64,000 nt of DNA. Origin: CBDDBH01 sp965225625 (GTDB lineage: Bacteria > Pseudomonadota > Gammaproteobacteria > JADZEE01). The stretch is taken from positions 124,001-188,000 of the forward strand of contig CBDDBH010000027.1 of the NCBI GenBank assembly GCA_965225625.1, read 5' to 3'. Below, in pieces: positions 9,101 to 17,654 of the stretch (positions are counted from its first letter, which is position 1; every line of letters begins with the position of its first letter). The position numbers and the translations under genes were made by a program. Below the pieces are notes generated by a model. It searched no databases. It saw only the letters and a program-made list of their open reading frames with translations, and was not told the DNA's origin.

Positions 9101-12100
9101 TCACAGCAATTGATAGATTGCGTTGGTTTCTTTTGACGGAGTTTTCTGCGGCGTAGCGGCAACGGCCTGTCGACATCGCTCGTAAGACTGGCGCGCTTCA
9201 TCTTGTCTGTTCAGATTGCGATATAACGTCATTAGCCCGCGATACAAAGGCTCGGCAGTAGGTTCGCGCAGGATCCCGCTTTCGTAAAGTTCAATTTGTT
9301 GTGTTGTGTCAGTCTCAGCGCTGGCAGTCTGCGCGAGCATTTCCAGTCCGCTGATGAATCTGTCCCGGTATTTTTCGCGGGCCGCGGTGATGCAGGTTGC
9401 ACTGTCGTCGTCGACCATAAAAGATCCTTGATAGATCTCCATCAGCCGGCGCCGGTAATAATCCAGCTTAGGTTCCCCACGACGCTTGCCAGGGATCCGC
9501 AACGCAGATTCGATCTGCACTACGATGTGTTCGAGTGCCCAGCAATCCACCCAGGTCAGCTTCTCGTTGAGTGACAGGCGGCCGTCCAGCAACAATATGG
9601 AGTCATCATCACCCAGGGTACGGCGCAAGCGGTGCAAATTTATTGTCAATGACTTGTTGGAATATTCACGGTCTACATGCGGCCAGAGAATTGTGGCAAC
9701 GTCTTCCGCAGCCACTTCCCGTCCACCCAAGGCAATCAGCACTTTCAACAGCTGCAACGGTCGTCCCCGACTCTTATCGGCCGGGGCGTCCACGTCGTTG
9801 AGTTGTTTGATCGACAGGCCGCCCAGGGTGGTGATAATCAGCGGCCATGGCCATTGCGCAACGTCAAGCGGCGGCTGAATAGGCTGAAGCTTTCCGCGGA
9901 TGACGAAATCACGCACGTAGTCGACTTCTATATTCTGCTGCAGGGCGGCCACGCAGACCGCGGCGAGTTGCTGTGGATGCCACCACGGGACGTGGTAGTA
10001 ACCGTGTCTGCGGCCCAGGCCCAGCGCATAGCGCAGAGCGTTGGTTCCACTGGAGGCGCGACCCTCGCGCATCGCGACCTCGCTGTAAATCAACAATGTC
10101 ATGAATTCGAGCAGTGGATTTTGCACGTCCCGTGCAATGCTGTGCACGCGGCGCAATTGTGCTGTCCCGCCCCGCACGTCCTCGCACATGAACAGCAATT
10201 GCGCGAATGCGGTGCTGGAAATGACTTCGAGAAATGAAATGCCAAGTTCGACGGCGCAGGCTTGCGCGTTGCGCTGTTCATGATGGGCCTTGATGATGTC
10301 GTCACCGACGAGTGCACGCCATGACGTGAGATAGTGGTGCAGAAAACGCGGTAAGCGCTGACCGTTTGCGCTACCGCCAGCAAGTTTCGAAAGCCAGTCA
10401 TCGGCGCAATCGAGGTCGCGTCGAATCAACGCGGCGGCGCTGAGACCGGCGTGGACGAACGGCAGTAGCTGCGGCAGCGAATTTTCATCGAGCAGCGCCA
10501 GACATTCAGTGCTTGCGGCGTGGGCCGCATCGGCGTTACCGCCCAGTACATGGTTCAACGCGCAGAGCAGTAGAAAGTTGCACATGACGCGTGGTTGCTC
10601 AGAGCCTGGTGCGTTTTCGCCGAAGGCAGTTAATACTTCGTCGGCGCGTTCATATTGCCCGGTCAATGAATACGCCAGGGCCAGCGGCAGTTCGTTGTAG
10701 ACACGATGGTCGGGTTCCGGCATCTGTCGCAGCAACTTGTCGGCGCGTCGCAATCGCTCAGCCAGTTCGACCTGGCCCGGGTTGCGTAGCGCCAGCGCGA
10801 GTAGTGCCACGATCTCGACGTGGATGAGGTCGTCGCGCCTTGACGGTTCAGTTTCGTCGAGAAAATCAAGCAATAACGGCGTCCAGTCGTCAAGCAGGCT
10901 GTAGTCGTCCGCTTCGGTAAAGATGGCCTCAACGACACCGCAACAAGCCAGCATTCTGCCGTCACCGTCCGGCTCCGATTCGCGTTCGAAACACCGGAAC
11001 GACGCCGTAAAATAGTTGCGGGCTTCGCGAGGGGAATCGTGGTGGCGTGCCTTGCCAAACCAAAACAAAAGCCACGCGTTATTGTCCAGACGATCGCGCG
11101 GCAGCTCTTCCAGCCACTTGCTCAGCATGGTCGTACGGCCTTGTTGCAACAGCAGCGGCGCATGTTGACCGATAATGGGCTCGAGCCTGTCCCAGTCGAG
11201 GTTTGCTGCCAGCAGTTCCACGGCTTCTTCGGGATGCCCTTCGTCAGCGAGTAATTCGGCCGTGTGCTGCTGGATCCGGATTATCGTCGGCTCATCGAGG
11301 GATTTTTTTGCCTGCGCTTGCAGAAATTCACGCAGCAGGGGATGAAAGACGTACTCACAATCGACCGAATCATCCCGCTCTGTGACGAAATAATTGTTTC
11401 TAGCCAAATTGGCGAGTAATTGGTGCGTCGCAGTTTCGCCGCTCAAAGCTTTGGCGATGTTGACGCTTAGACGCCGCGGCCAGCAGACCTTGAGTAGGAA
11501 GTTCCGGGTTGTGGTATCGAAATTGGAAAACACTTCCTCAGCGACATAATCGAACAAAACACCACCGGAGCTGCTCACAGATGCGCTTCCCAACGCTTTG
11601 GATTGCTTGCTGTGTTCGATCATCAGAATTGCAAAGGCAATCCATCCCGCGCTCATTCGCCGGATCTCCTCTGCGGCATCGTCGGAGACGTTGGCGGCTC
11701 GCAACTTCGTCAGTTGAGTAAATTCCTCGCCTGTGAGCCTCAGAGCTTCAGAACCGATTTCAGCAAGAGAACCGTTGATCCGTGCGCGGGCAAATGGTGA
11801 GGGCGGATCTGCGCGGCTGACGAACACGAGCTTCGCACCCGCTGGCACTTCGTCTATGCATTTGGCCAGGATCGAATGCAGGTCGGAGTGCGGCGGCAGC
11901 GATTCGTAGTTGTCGAACACGATGGTCAGCGGATCGCTGAAGCGAGAAAAGATGGCGCGGAAGAACCGGTGGCCGTACTTCGGCCAATTGTTCTCCTCGT
12001 GGGGCAGTTCCGGGATGTTAGCTGTTGAGTCTTTGCTGTGCTTTACCGCACTGCGACGCGAATAATGGAAGAACGTCGCGACGTCGGCGTCGGAAGCATC

Positions 12101-12304
12101 CAACTGGTACCACAGTGCGGTTTGCGTTCGAGCTTGGAGATAACTCGCGATAACGGTTGTTTTGCCCGAGCCCGGTGGCCCACTTATCCAAATAGCCTTC
12201 TGCGCTGCGTGGTCATCGAGCTGAGTGAACAAACGTTCACGATTGCTCACCATGGACAGGGTTGGCCGGGTCGTTTTGGCGAGGCTGAGAGTCGTCTGCG
12301 ACAT
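9101..12304 (-). CDS. STAND ATPase transcriptional regulator with SARP/BTAD output region
   Basis: A 1067-residue regulator. The N-terminus carries a P-loop (GPPGSGKTT, about 42-50) and a Walker B-like strand (LTIVFDNYE), as in MalT/LuxR-type STAND ATPases. A long helical TPR-like middle follows. The C-terminus (about 815-1055) resembles an OmpR-like winged helix plus a bacterial transcriptional activator domain: RGRPLQLLKVLIALGG, then VATILWP, NLHRLRRTLGDDD, and TPR-like helices ending LYRNLNRQDEARQSYERCR. It would bind DNA after a ligand- or ATP-driven switch. The order (ATPase first, DNA-binding last) is MalT-like but with a SARP-type output. It is convergent with the kinase gene group, and its target is unknown. 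Confidence 0.82.
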   Translation of the reverse strand: MSQTTLSLAKTTRPTLSMVSNRERLFTQLDDHAAQKAIWISGPPGSGKTTVIASYLQARTQTALWYQLDASDADVATFFHYSRRSAVKHSKDSTANIPELPHEENNWPKYGHRFFRAIFSRFSDPLTIVFDNYESLPPHSDLHSILAKCIDEVPAGAKLVFVSRADPPSPFARARINGSLAEIGSEALRLTGEEFTQLTKLRAANVSDDAAEEIRRMSAGWIAFAILMIEHSKQSKALGSASVSSSGGVLFDYVAEEVFSNFDTTTRNFLLKVCWPRRLSVNIAKALSGETATHQLLANLARNNYFVTERDDSVDCEYVFHPLLREFLQAQAKKSLDEPTIIRIQQHTAELLADEGHPEEAVELLAANLDWDRLEPIIGQHAPLLLQQGRTTMLSKWLEELPRDRLDNNAWLLFWFGKARHHDSPREARNYFTASFRCFERESEPDGDGRMLACCGVVEAIFTEADDYSLLDDWTPLLLDFLDETEPSRRDDLIHVEIVALLALALRNPGQVELAERLRRADKLLRQMPEPDHRVYNELPLALAYSLTGQYERADEVLTAFGENAPGSEQPRVMCNFLLLCALNHVLGGNADAAHAASTECLALLDENSLPQLLPFVHAGLSAAALIRRDLDCADDWLSKLAGGSANGQRLPRFLHHYLTSWRALVGDDIIKAHHEQRNAQACAVELGISFLEVISSTAFAQLLFMCEDVRGGTAQLRRVHSIARDVQNPLLEFMTLLIYSEVAMREGRASSGTNALRYALGLGRRHGYYHVPWWHPQQLAAVCVAALQQNIEVDYVRDFVIRGKLQPIQPPLDVAQWPWPLIITTLGGLSIKQLNDVDAPADKSRGRPLQLLKVLIALGGREVAAEDVATILWPHVDREYSNKSLTINLHRLRRTLGDDDSILLLDGRLSLNEKLTWVDCWALEHIVVQIESALRIPGKRRGEPKLDYYRRRLMEIYQGSFMVDDDSATCITAAREKYRDRFISGLEMLAQTASAETDTTQQIELYESGILREPTAEPLYRGLMTLYRNLNRQDEARQSYERCRQAVAATPQKTPSKETNAIYQLL

Positions 12305-12409
12305 TAGCTGTCCCGTGAACTTTGCAGCGGGCGTGAAGCGACGACCACGGTACGAATGCGGCAGCGGATTCGCCGCGGGGACGCAGCTCCTACGTGCGCG
12401 GTCAAGCGG

Positions 12410-13237
12410 CTAAATCTCAAGCTGCTCCATCCTACCGTAGAGTGTAGTTGGATCTACGGTGAAGCTAAACGCTTCCTCTGCGATGCCTTGCCGCAACAAA
12501 AACCGCGCGATGCTGGAGAACGTTGCGGTCGCAACGGTCTCGCTGTGATCTTGTATCGTTACGTCAGGCATTGTTCTGGCGGCCATATTCAGCTTCATAC
12601 TGTCGACAAGGATCGGATGCGGTTCAAAATAGGCCGCAATATTGGCTTTCAGTCGTCGCGGCTCACCACTTGTGTAAATCGCCGCAAAGATCACATCCAG
12701 AACGAACTCGGTGCAGTTTTGAAACTGCGAATTGAGTGGATTGGAAAGCACCGAATAACGCGGATTGTGCAGCGTGTGGTAGGTGTCGGAAAAAATCGTG
12801 CGCGCAAGTGCGCGCTGCAATTTTTCGTTCGGGATGACAACACCGACTTTCAATGTCTGCGACACGGCGAGGTAATCGACGGGATAATCTTGTGCCAGAA
12901 AACTCACCCCGGATCGCTCGGCGCCCTGATACAGGTTATAGACCGCGTAACCGGGCACCAGCCGACCGTCACTGGTCTCGATCTTCGAGTAAACCGCAAA
13001 TCCCGCGTGAGAGAAGGTAACGCCCGGTGGCAGGACCTCCGGGTTTAATCCGACCCGGGCGATCAAAGCCACACGCGCGCGCTTGGCTGCCAGTGTGCGT
13101 TCCAAGCCCTTGGCCAATACGGCGATCTGCTGAAAATCAAAATTCGCCGCGCGCAGAGTCGGCTGGTCCCCAGCGTTTACTTTGCCCGTCGTGCACAGCA
13201 CGATCAGTAGCACCAGCCCAACGATTGTGCCCGGCAC
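12410..13237 (-). CDS. DUF2145 family exported protein
   Basis: About 275 residues from a GTG at 13237 that begins directly with a signal peptide (MPGTIVGLVLLIVLC, cleaved near VNAGDQP). The longer in-frame TTG at 13330 adds an arginine-rich extension of 31 residues but sits only five bases after the preceding gene's stop, so either start is possible. The body contains ARVGLNPEVLPPGVTFSHAG, a NLYQG segment and a VSFLAQDYPVDYL segment, which I recognise as DUF2145-like. A periplasmic role is likely; the histidine and cysteine (QNCTEF) suggest a possible NlpC/P60-like peptidase fold, but that is speculation. It forms an operon with the small exported gene upstream. Confidence 0.7.
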   Translation of the reverse strand: MPGTIVGLVLLIVLCTTGKVNAGDQPTLRAANFDFQQIAVLAKGLERTLAAKRARVALIARVGLNPEVLPPGVTFSHAGFAVYSKIETSDGRLVPGYAVYNLYQGAERSGVSFLAQDYPVDYLAVSQTLKVGVVIPNEKLQRALARTIFSDTYHTLHNPRYSVLSNPLNSQFQNCTEFVLDVIFAAIYTSGEPRRLKANIAAYFEPHPILVDSMKLNMAARTMPDVTIQDHSETVATATFSSIARFLLRQGIAEEAFSFTVDPTTLYGRMEQLEI

Positions 13238-13335
13238 ACGCCGGGGTTCCGCCGAGGGATCCAAACACGCGGCGTGCACAGGTGCGCCACGGAGTCGGGC
13301 GCTGCGAGCCACTCTGGAATGTTCTGCCAACGCAA

Positions 13336-13668
13336 TCAGTCCTGTTGCTCCAGCTGCTCCGCAGGTTGTGGTCCGGCAGTTACAATCTCATCCGTTACCG
13401 GAAACGGGCCCCGAGGTGGCGCATTCGCTTCGTTCCACAGCTCCTCGCCGAGCTCACCAGTGACCCTGCCCACCTCACCGACCGACATCAGCGGGATGGC
13501 CGCTGCACCGGAGACCAGCTTGAGGCTGCCTTCCAGCGCATATCCCAGCGCTTCGAACGAGTGTGTCAGCGCCTGGGCACTCGCTTCCGCGCTGCCGCCG
13601 GCTTGGGTTGCCGAACAGACGGACCCCAGCAGCAACACTAGTGCATATCGTCTCATTCCAGCATTCAT
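13336..13668 (-). CDS. Small exported hypothetical protein, partner of DUF2145
   Basis: A 110-residue protein with a clear signal peptide (MNAGMRRYALVLLLGSVCSA, cleaved near TQAGG) and a strong GAGGAGAAC ribosome site before the ATG. The mature part contains a short hydrophobic helix (LKLVSGAAAIPLMSVGEVG) and an acidic, proline-containing tail. No domain is recognised. Its stop is followed almost at once by the DUF2145 gene, so the two are probably co-translated and act together in the periplasm. Confidence 0.75.
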   Translation of the reverse strand: MNAGMRRYALVLLLGSVCSATQAGGSAEASAQALTHSFEALGYALEGSLKLVSGAAAIPLMSVGEVGRVTGELGEELWNEANAPPRGPFPVTDEIVTAGPQPAEQLEQQD

Positions 13669-13827
13669 AATGTTCTCCTCACTAATTTATTATGGTCCGA
13701 CAGACTGCTAGCCTATGAGAATGCAGTCGGGCTCGAAACTTACAGCGGCCTTACAATTATTTAGTTGAATAAAACCTAGCATTATTAATAACTTGGGCGG
13801 GTGACGATTTAAATCCGCATGGTCTTT

Positions 13828-14661
13828 TCACCATGCATTTGAATCATTACTTGTGGCAGGTTTGTTAAATTGTTCGTGTTCGAGAAAATAAAGCACCTGT
13901 TCGACGACATCATCGCTACGCATAATAAAAGGATGTGAGTGTGGGACGACGAGAAAATCTTTCATGCCATCCAGCTTTGCTCTCTCAACTGAAACTTTAC
14001 CGTCGTCGACTCCAGGAATGATCGAAGACAGAATGAGATTTATAGATTTGTTACCGGTAATAATTCCAACCGGATAGTTTGGCGGTCCGATCTGATTGGG
14101 CACGCTTTCGTCGCCTGTTCCCAATTCATTCCCTGCTGGTCCATTTATCAATTTAAATAACCAGTTTTGACCCAAAGCATCTACAACCTCGCTGCCTTGA
14201 TTTGGCGGGCTTAGCATTATTACCTTATCTAAGGTGGCCGGTTTTTTACCTTTCAGCATTAACCTGACGATAATGCCTCCCAACGAATGAGCGACGAAAC
14301 TAAGCTTGGCATCACCCGCGGGCAGGCATGAGTCAATCGCGGGTAGTACATACTCGTGCAAAAGAGTATCAATCGGAAACTTGGTAGACGGATAGGAAAT
14401 ATTACATGTGCCATAGCCATGTTGAGCGAGTTCACGTTGCATCTTCGTCATGGAACGTTCCGTTCGGGCAAGACCATGTAACAGCACAACAACATGATTC
14501 GTATTCGCGCTTGCAGGTGTCATTTTTGGATGATGAGCACATGAGATCATTGACAGCGCTATACAGATAAAACAACAGCATCTGAATAATCTGTTGAGTT
14601 TTAGAGAGATACTGGAAACGTCGAGTCTTTGATTAATCATGCTTGTCTCTGGTTGTAACAT
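13828..14661 (-). CDS. Lipoprotein alpha/beta-hydrolase (lipase/esterase-like)
   Basis: About 277 residues. An N-terminal hydrophobic segment ends in LSMISC, a lipobox-like site, so the enzyme is likely membrane-anchored. The hydrolase core has VVVLLHGLARTERS (oxyanion region), the nucleophile elbow AHSLGG, a PPNQGSEV segment typical of bacterial triacylglycerol lipases, an aspartate in GVDDGKVSV, and a histidine in VVPHSHPFI, so the catalytic triad appears complete. The start is uncertain (14739, 14661 or 14640); the region is more AT-rich than its neighbours, which could mean recent acquisition. It stands alone on the minus strand. Confidence 0.8.
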   Translation of the reverse strand: MLQPETSMINQRLDVSSISLKLNRLFRCCCFICIALSMISCAHHPKMTPASANTNHVVVLLHGLARTERSMTKMQRELAQHGYGTCNISYPSTKFPIDTLLHEYVLPAIDSCLPAGDAKLSFVAHSLGGIIVRLMLKGKKPATLDKVIMLSPPNQGSEVVDALGQNWLFKLINGPAGNELGTGDESVPNQIGPPNYPVGIITGNKSINLILSSIIPGVDDGKVSVERAKLDGMKDFLVVPHSHPFIMRSDDVVEQVLYFLEHEQFNKPATSNDSNAW

Positions 14662-15034
14662 ACGATTTTTACCTGTTCGTAGATCAAAGAATTCAACAAA
14701 ACTCAGGGTTGAGAATTTCGTTGACGTCCATGCAGGCAAGTATTAGCTGTGGTACGCGTGATGAATACCTACAGCTAACTTACAAAGTTCCAGACGAATC
14801 CGAATTCGCGTTAAACCCTACTCAATTGCCGCAGGCGGACGCGCCCCGTTCCACCTCACTGGCGCAAAGGCTAGCCCGGATCGGGCTGGTTGCCATGCAC
14901 AGGTATCGGGCGCGACCTGAAGTCATGCACCGTTAAGGTGCATGGATGACTAGCCCACAACCGCTTTACTGCCAAATGGCAACGGCACGGATCCTGCTAC
15001 ACGATTAGATCGAACGCAGCAACGGGAAAAGCCA
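14662..15034. other. Non-coding gap before amt, with two small inverted repeats
   Basis: No convincing gene is seen in this 373-bp gap. It holds AGCCCG-GAT-CGGGCT at 14873-14887 and a perfect 8-bp hairpin CATGCACC-GTTAA-GGTGCATG at 14924-14944. Either could be a regulator site or transcription signal for the ammonium transporter gene. The last 90 bases should contain the amt promoter and the GGGAAAAG ribosome site. The open frame across the left part (14643-14936) has no recognisable protein features. Confidence 0.4.
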
Positions 15035-16228
15035 ATGGATACATTGCAATCGGGATCAGACGTCGTCTTTGTTCTGTTGGGTGCCATCATGGTGTTGGCC
15101 ATGCATTCGGGCTTTGCATTTCTCGAGGTCGGCACGGTTCAGCGTAAGAATCAGGTCAACGCGCTGGTCAAGATCATCAGCGATTTCTCGATTTCAACCA
15201 TTGCCTATTTTTTCATCGGTTACGCGGTTGCTTACGGCATCGGCTTTTTGCAGGGTGCGGAGGCACTGTCGGCTAAAAACGGCTATGAACTGGTCAAATT
15301 CTTTTTTCTGCTGACGTTCGCCGCGGCGATCCCCGCGATAGTCTCCGGCGGCATTGCCGAACGGGCACGTTTCGGACCGCAGCTTTGCGCCTCCGCGTTG
15401 CTGGTCGCACTGATTTACCCGTTTTTCGAAGGCATAACCTGGAATGGAAACTTCGGTCTGCAGGATTGGCTGCAGTCGACCTTCGGCGCACCATTTCACG
15501 ATTTCGCCGGTTCCATTGTCGTCCACGCGATGGGTGGTTGGATTGGACTGGCCGCGGTCATTCTGCTTGGCGCCCGTCATGGGCGCTACGGACGTGACGG
15601 TCAGATCATAAGCGCGCATCCGCCATCGAGTATTCCTTTTCTTGCCCTGGGCGCCTGGATCCTCAGCGTCGGTTGGTTCGGCTTCAACGTCATGTCCGCG
15701 CAGTCTGTTGCGGGTGTCAGCGGGCTGGTTGCACTGAACTCGCTGATGGCCATGGTCGGCGGCGTGATTGCCGCCTTGTTCGTCGGCAAAAACGATCCCG
15801 GTTTTGTTCATAACGGACCGCTGGCTGGTCTCGTTGCGGTTTGTGCAGGGTCGGATGTCATGCATCCTCTCGGAGCGCTCGTGACCGGCGTTGTCGCCGG
15901 CGCGCTGTTCGTGTGGACATTCACGCTTGCTCAGAATCGCTGGCGCGTGGATGACGTACTTGGCGTGTGGCCGTTACACGGTTTGTGTGGAGCCTGGGGC
16001 GGGATCGCCTGCGGGATCTTCGGTGCCAAAGCGCTTGGCGGTATGGGTGGTGTTGCTATTGTGCCGCAAATCATAGGGACGCTCGCGGGAATCGCGGTCG
16101 CCCTTACTGGCGGATTCGTGATCTATGGTTGTTTGAAGGCGATAGTCGGGATCCGGTTGACCCAGCAACAGGAATTCGAAGGCGCGGACCTGAGTATCCA
16201 CAAGATCGCGGCCAATCCGGTGGTGTGA
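15035..16228 (+). CDS. amt: Ammonium transporter, Amt family
   Basis: A 397-residue inner-membrane ammonium channel with about 11 transmembrane helices. Amt/MEP/Rh hallmarks include LGAIMVLAMHSGFAFLE, a GGIAERARF segment, DFAGSIVVHAMGGWIGLAA (with the first pore histidine) and the C-terminal GVWPLHGLCGAWGG region with the second pore histidine. The family provides passive or proton-coupled entry of ammonium for assimilation. No glnK (PII) gene lies next to it, which is unusual for a classical amtB but common for extra Amt copies. It is followed, 185 bases later, by a Rieske oxygenase on the same strand, with nothing notable in the gap. Confidence 0.95.
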   Translation: MDTLQSGSDVVFVLLGAIMVLAMHSGFAFLEVGTVQRKNQVNALVKIISDFSISTIAYFFIGYAVAYGIGFLQGAEALSAKNGYELVKFFFLLTFAAAIPAIVSGGIAERARFGPQLCASALLVALIYPFFEGITWNGNFGLQDWLQSTFGAPFHDFAGSIVVHAMGGWIGLAAVILLGARHGRYGRDGQIISAHPPSSIPFLALGAWILSVGWFGFNVMSAQSVAGVSGLVALNSLMAMVGGVIAALFVGKNDPGFVHNGPLAGLVAVCAGSDVMHPLGALVTGVVAGALFVWTFTLAQNRWRVDDVLGVWPLHGLCGAWGGIACGIFGAKALGGMGGVAIVPQIIGTLAGIAVALTGGFVIYGCLKAIVGIRLTQQQEFEGADLSIHKIAANPVV

Positions 16229-16413
16229 CGATGAATCCAGGAAATGGCGCACTGCGCTCGAGGTACCGCGTGCGGGGCTGAGCGCGCCGGTTCGCACAAT
16301 CGGTCTCCGGAGTGCAGCAATTGTCAGTGCTGTGCCCATGGAACCCAGGTGCTGCTTGGTGCTAAATTGTCCTTCAGCCAGCCCATCACGCAGCGCTCTG
16401 CCTGGAGGATCCC

Positions 16414-17553
16414 GTGTTTACTTTTATCAAGAACCAGTGGTACGTCGCCTCCGAACCCGAAGAGATAAACGAAGGTAAGGTTCTCGCCAGGACCATACTG
16501 AAGGAGCCGATTGTGCTCTTTCGTACCGAGAGCGGACGCCCGGTGGCTCTGGAAGATCGCTGTCCCCACCGTCACACGCCACTGTCCTGCGGTGCCGTCG
16601 TCGGCGAGACCATACGCTGCGGCTACCATGGCGCCCAGTTCGATCCGTCTGGCGCCTGTGTGGGGGTACCCGGGCAGGAGAAGGCGCCGCGTTCGGCGCG
16701 AGTGCGCAGCTATCCGGTTGTCGAGAAGCATGGTTGGATTTGGATCTGGATGGGCGATGCGGCGCTTGCGGACGATCTCAGCACGATCCCGCAAGAGCTG
16801 CACATGGGGGATCATCCGGACTGGGACGGTTTCTACGATCGGTTTATTTCATTTCCCTGTTACTACGAGCTGATCAACGACAACCTGTTCGATATCACCC
16901 ACGCTCAATTCGTACATCCTGAAACGCTGGGTGCCGACGTCATGAGCGAATATGGTCGCAACGCGACGGCAGGACTTGCGGAAGGCGACGTCGAGGGTAT
17001 GACCTACGATTTCGACACGCGTCATTTCGAGCTGCGCTTTCGCGCGCACGACTGCATCGCCGGGCCGCTGTTTCACAAAGCGCTGGGCGCGCGGTACGGA
17101 CGCGAGACCTGGGATGACAAGCTCGACTGGTATCTGGACGTTAACTGGTGGGCGCCATCGTTCTTCACCTTCACACCGACTTTCAAGCCGGTAGGTAAAA
17201 GCACCGAAGAGGGGATCACCTTCGTCAACATGAATGCAATTACGCCCGAGGATGAGGGCCACTCGCATTATTTCTTCAACACGTGTCAATGCCAGGACCC
17301 AAGCAACAAAGAAATTACGCAAATGTACGGTGAAGGTATTCATTTTGCGTTTAACCAAGACAAGCGTGTTATCTCGGCACAGCAGCAGCGACTCGCCGGT
17401 AAAGATGTCTTTGACGTCAGCCCGATATCCTTCGCGGGCGATACTCTGCAGTTACGCGGTCGCAAGATAAATCGTGAGATAGCAGCACTGGAGCAACCCA
17501 CCGATGCTGCAGAGCAACTCGACTCGCCGCGCCGGGTCGGGGCGCTGGGCTGA
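16414..17553 (+). CDS. Rieske non-haem iron oxygenase (VanA-like)
   Basis: A 379-residue terminal oxygenase starting at GTG. The Rieske [2Fe-2S] ligands are C50-x-H52 and C69-xx-H72 (CPHRH, CGYHG). The mononuclear iron site is N-D-N-L-F-D160-I-T-H163-x4-H168. The length, the domain order and the N-terminal FIKNQWYVA opening resemble vanillate O-demethylase oxygenase (VanA) and related homotrimeric oxygenases. These need a separate reductase; none is adjacent, so electrons must come from elsewhere in the genome. The likely reaction is O-demethylation or hydroxylation of an aromatic or cyclic substrate that cannot be named. Confidence 0.9.
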   Translation: MFTFIKNQWYVASEPEEINEGKVLARTILKEPIVLFRTESGRPVALEDRCPHRHTPLSCGAVVGETIRCGYHGAQFDPSGACVGVPGQEKAPRSARVRSYPVVEKHGWIWIWMGDAALADDLSTIPQELHMGDHPDWDGFYDRFISFPCYYELINDNLFDITHAQFVHPETLGADVMSEYGRNATAGLAEGDVEGMTYDFDTRHFELRFRAHDCIAGPLFHKALGARYGRETWDDKLDWYLDVNWWAPSFFTFTPTFKPVGKSTEEGITFVNMNAITPEDEGHSHYFFNTCQCQDPSNKEITQMYGEGIHFAFNQDKRVISAQQQRLAGKDVFDVSPISFAGDTLQLRGRKINREIAALEQPTDAAEQLDSPRRVGALG

Positions 17554-17654
17554 GTTTGAAGTTGAGTCGGTAGCGGCGCCCGATTCGCGGCGAGGACGCC
17601 GCTGCCATTTAATATCGGGGACTTACTGCTTACCTGAGAAACGCGCCATCGGAT

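Noticed and set aside
14643..14936. 97-codon plus-strand frame in the gap before amt
   Set aside because: Its left part is antisense to the lipase start, it has no ribosome site or recognisable protein features, and it crosses two hairpins.
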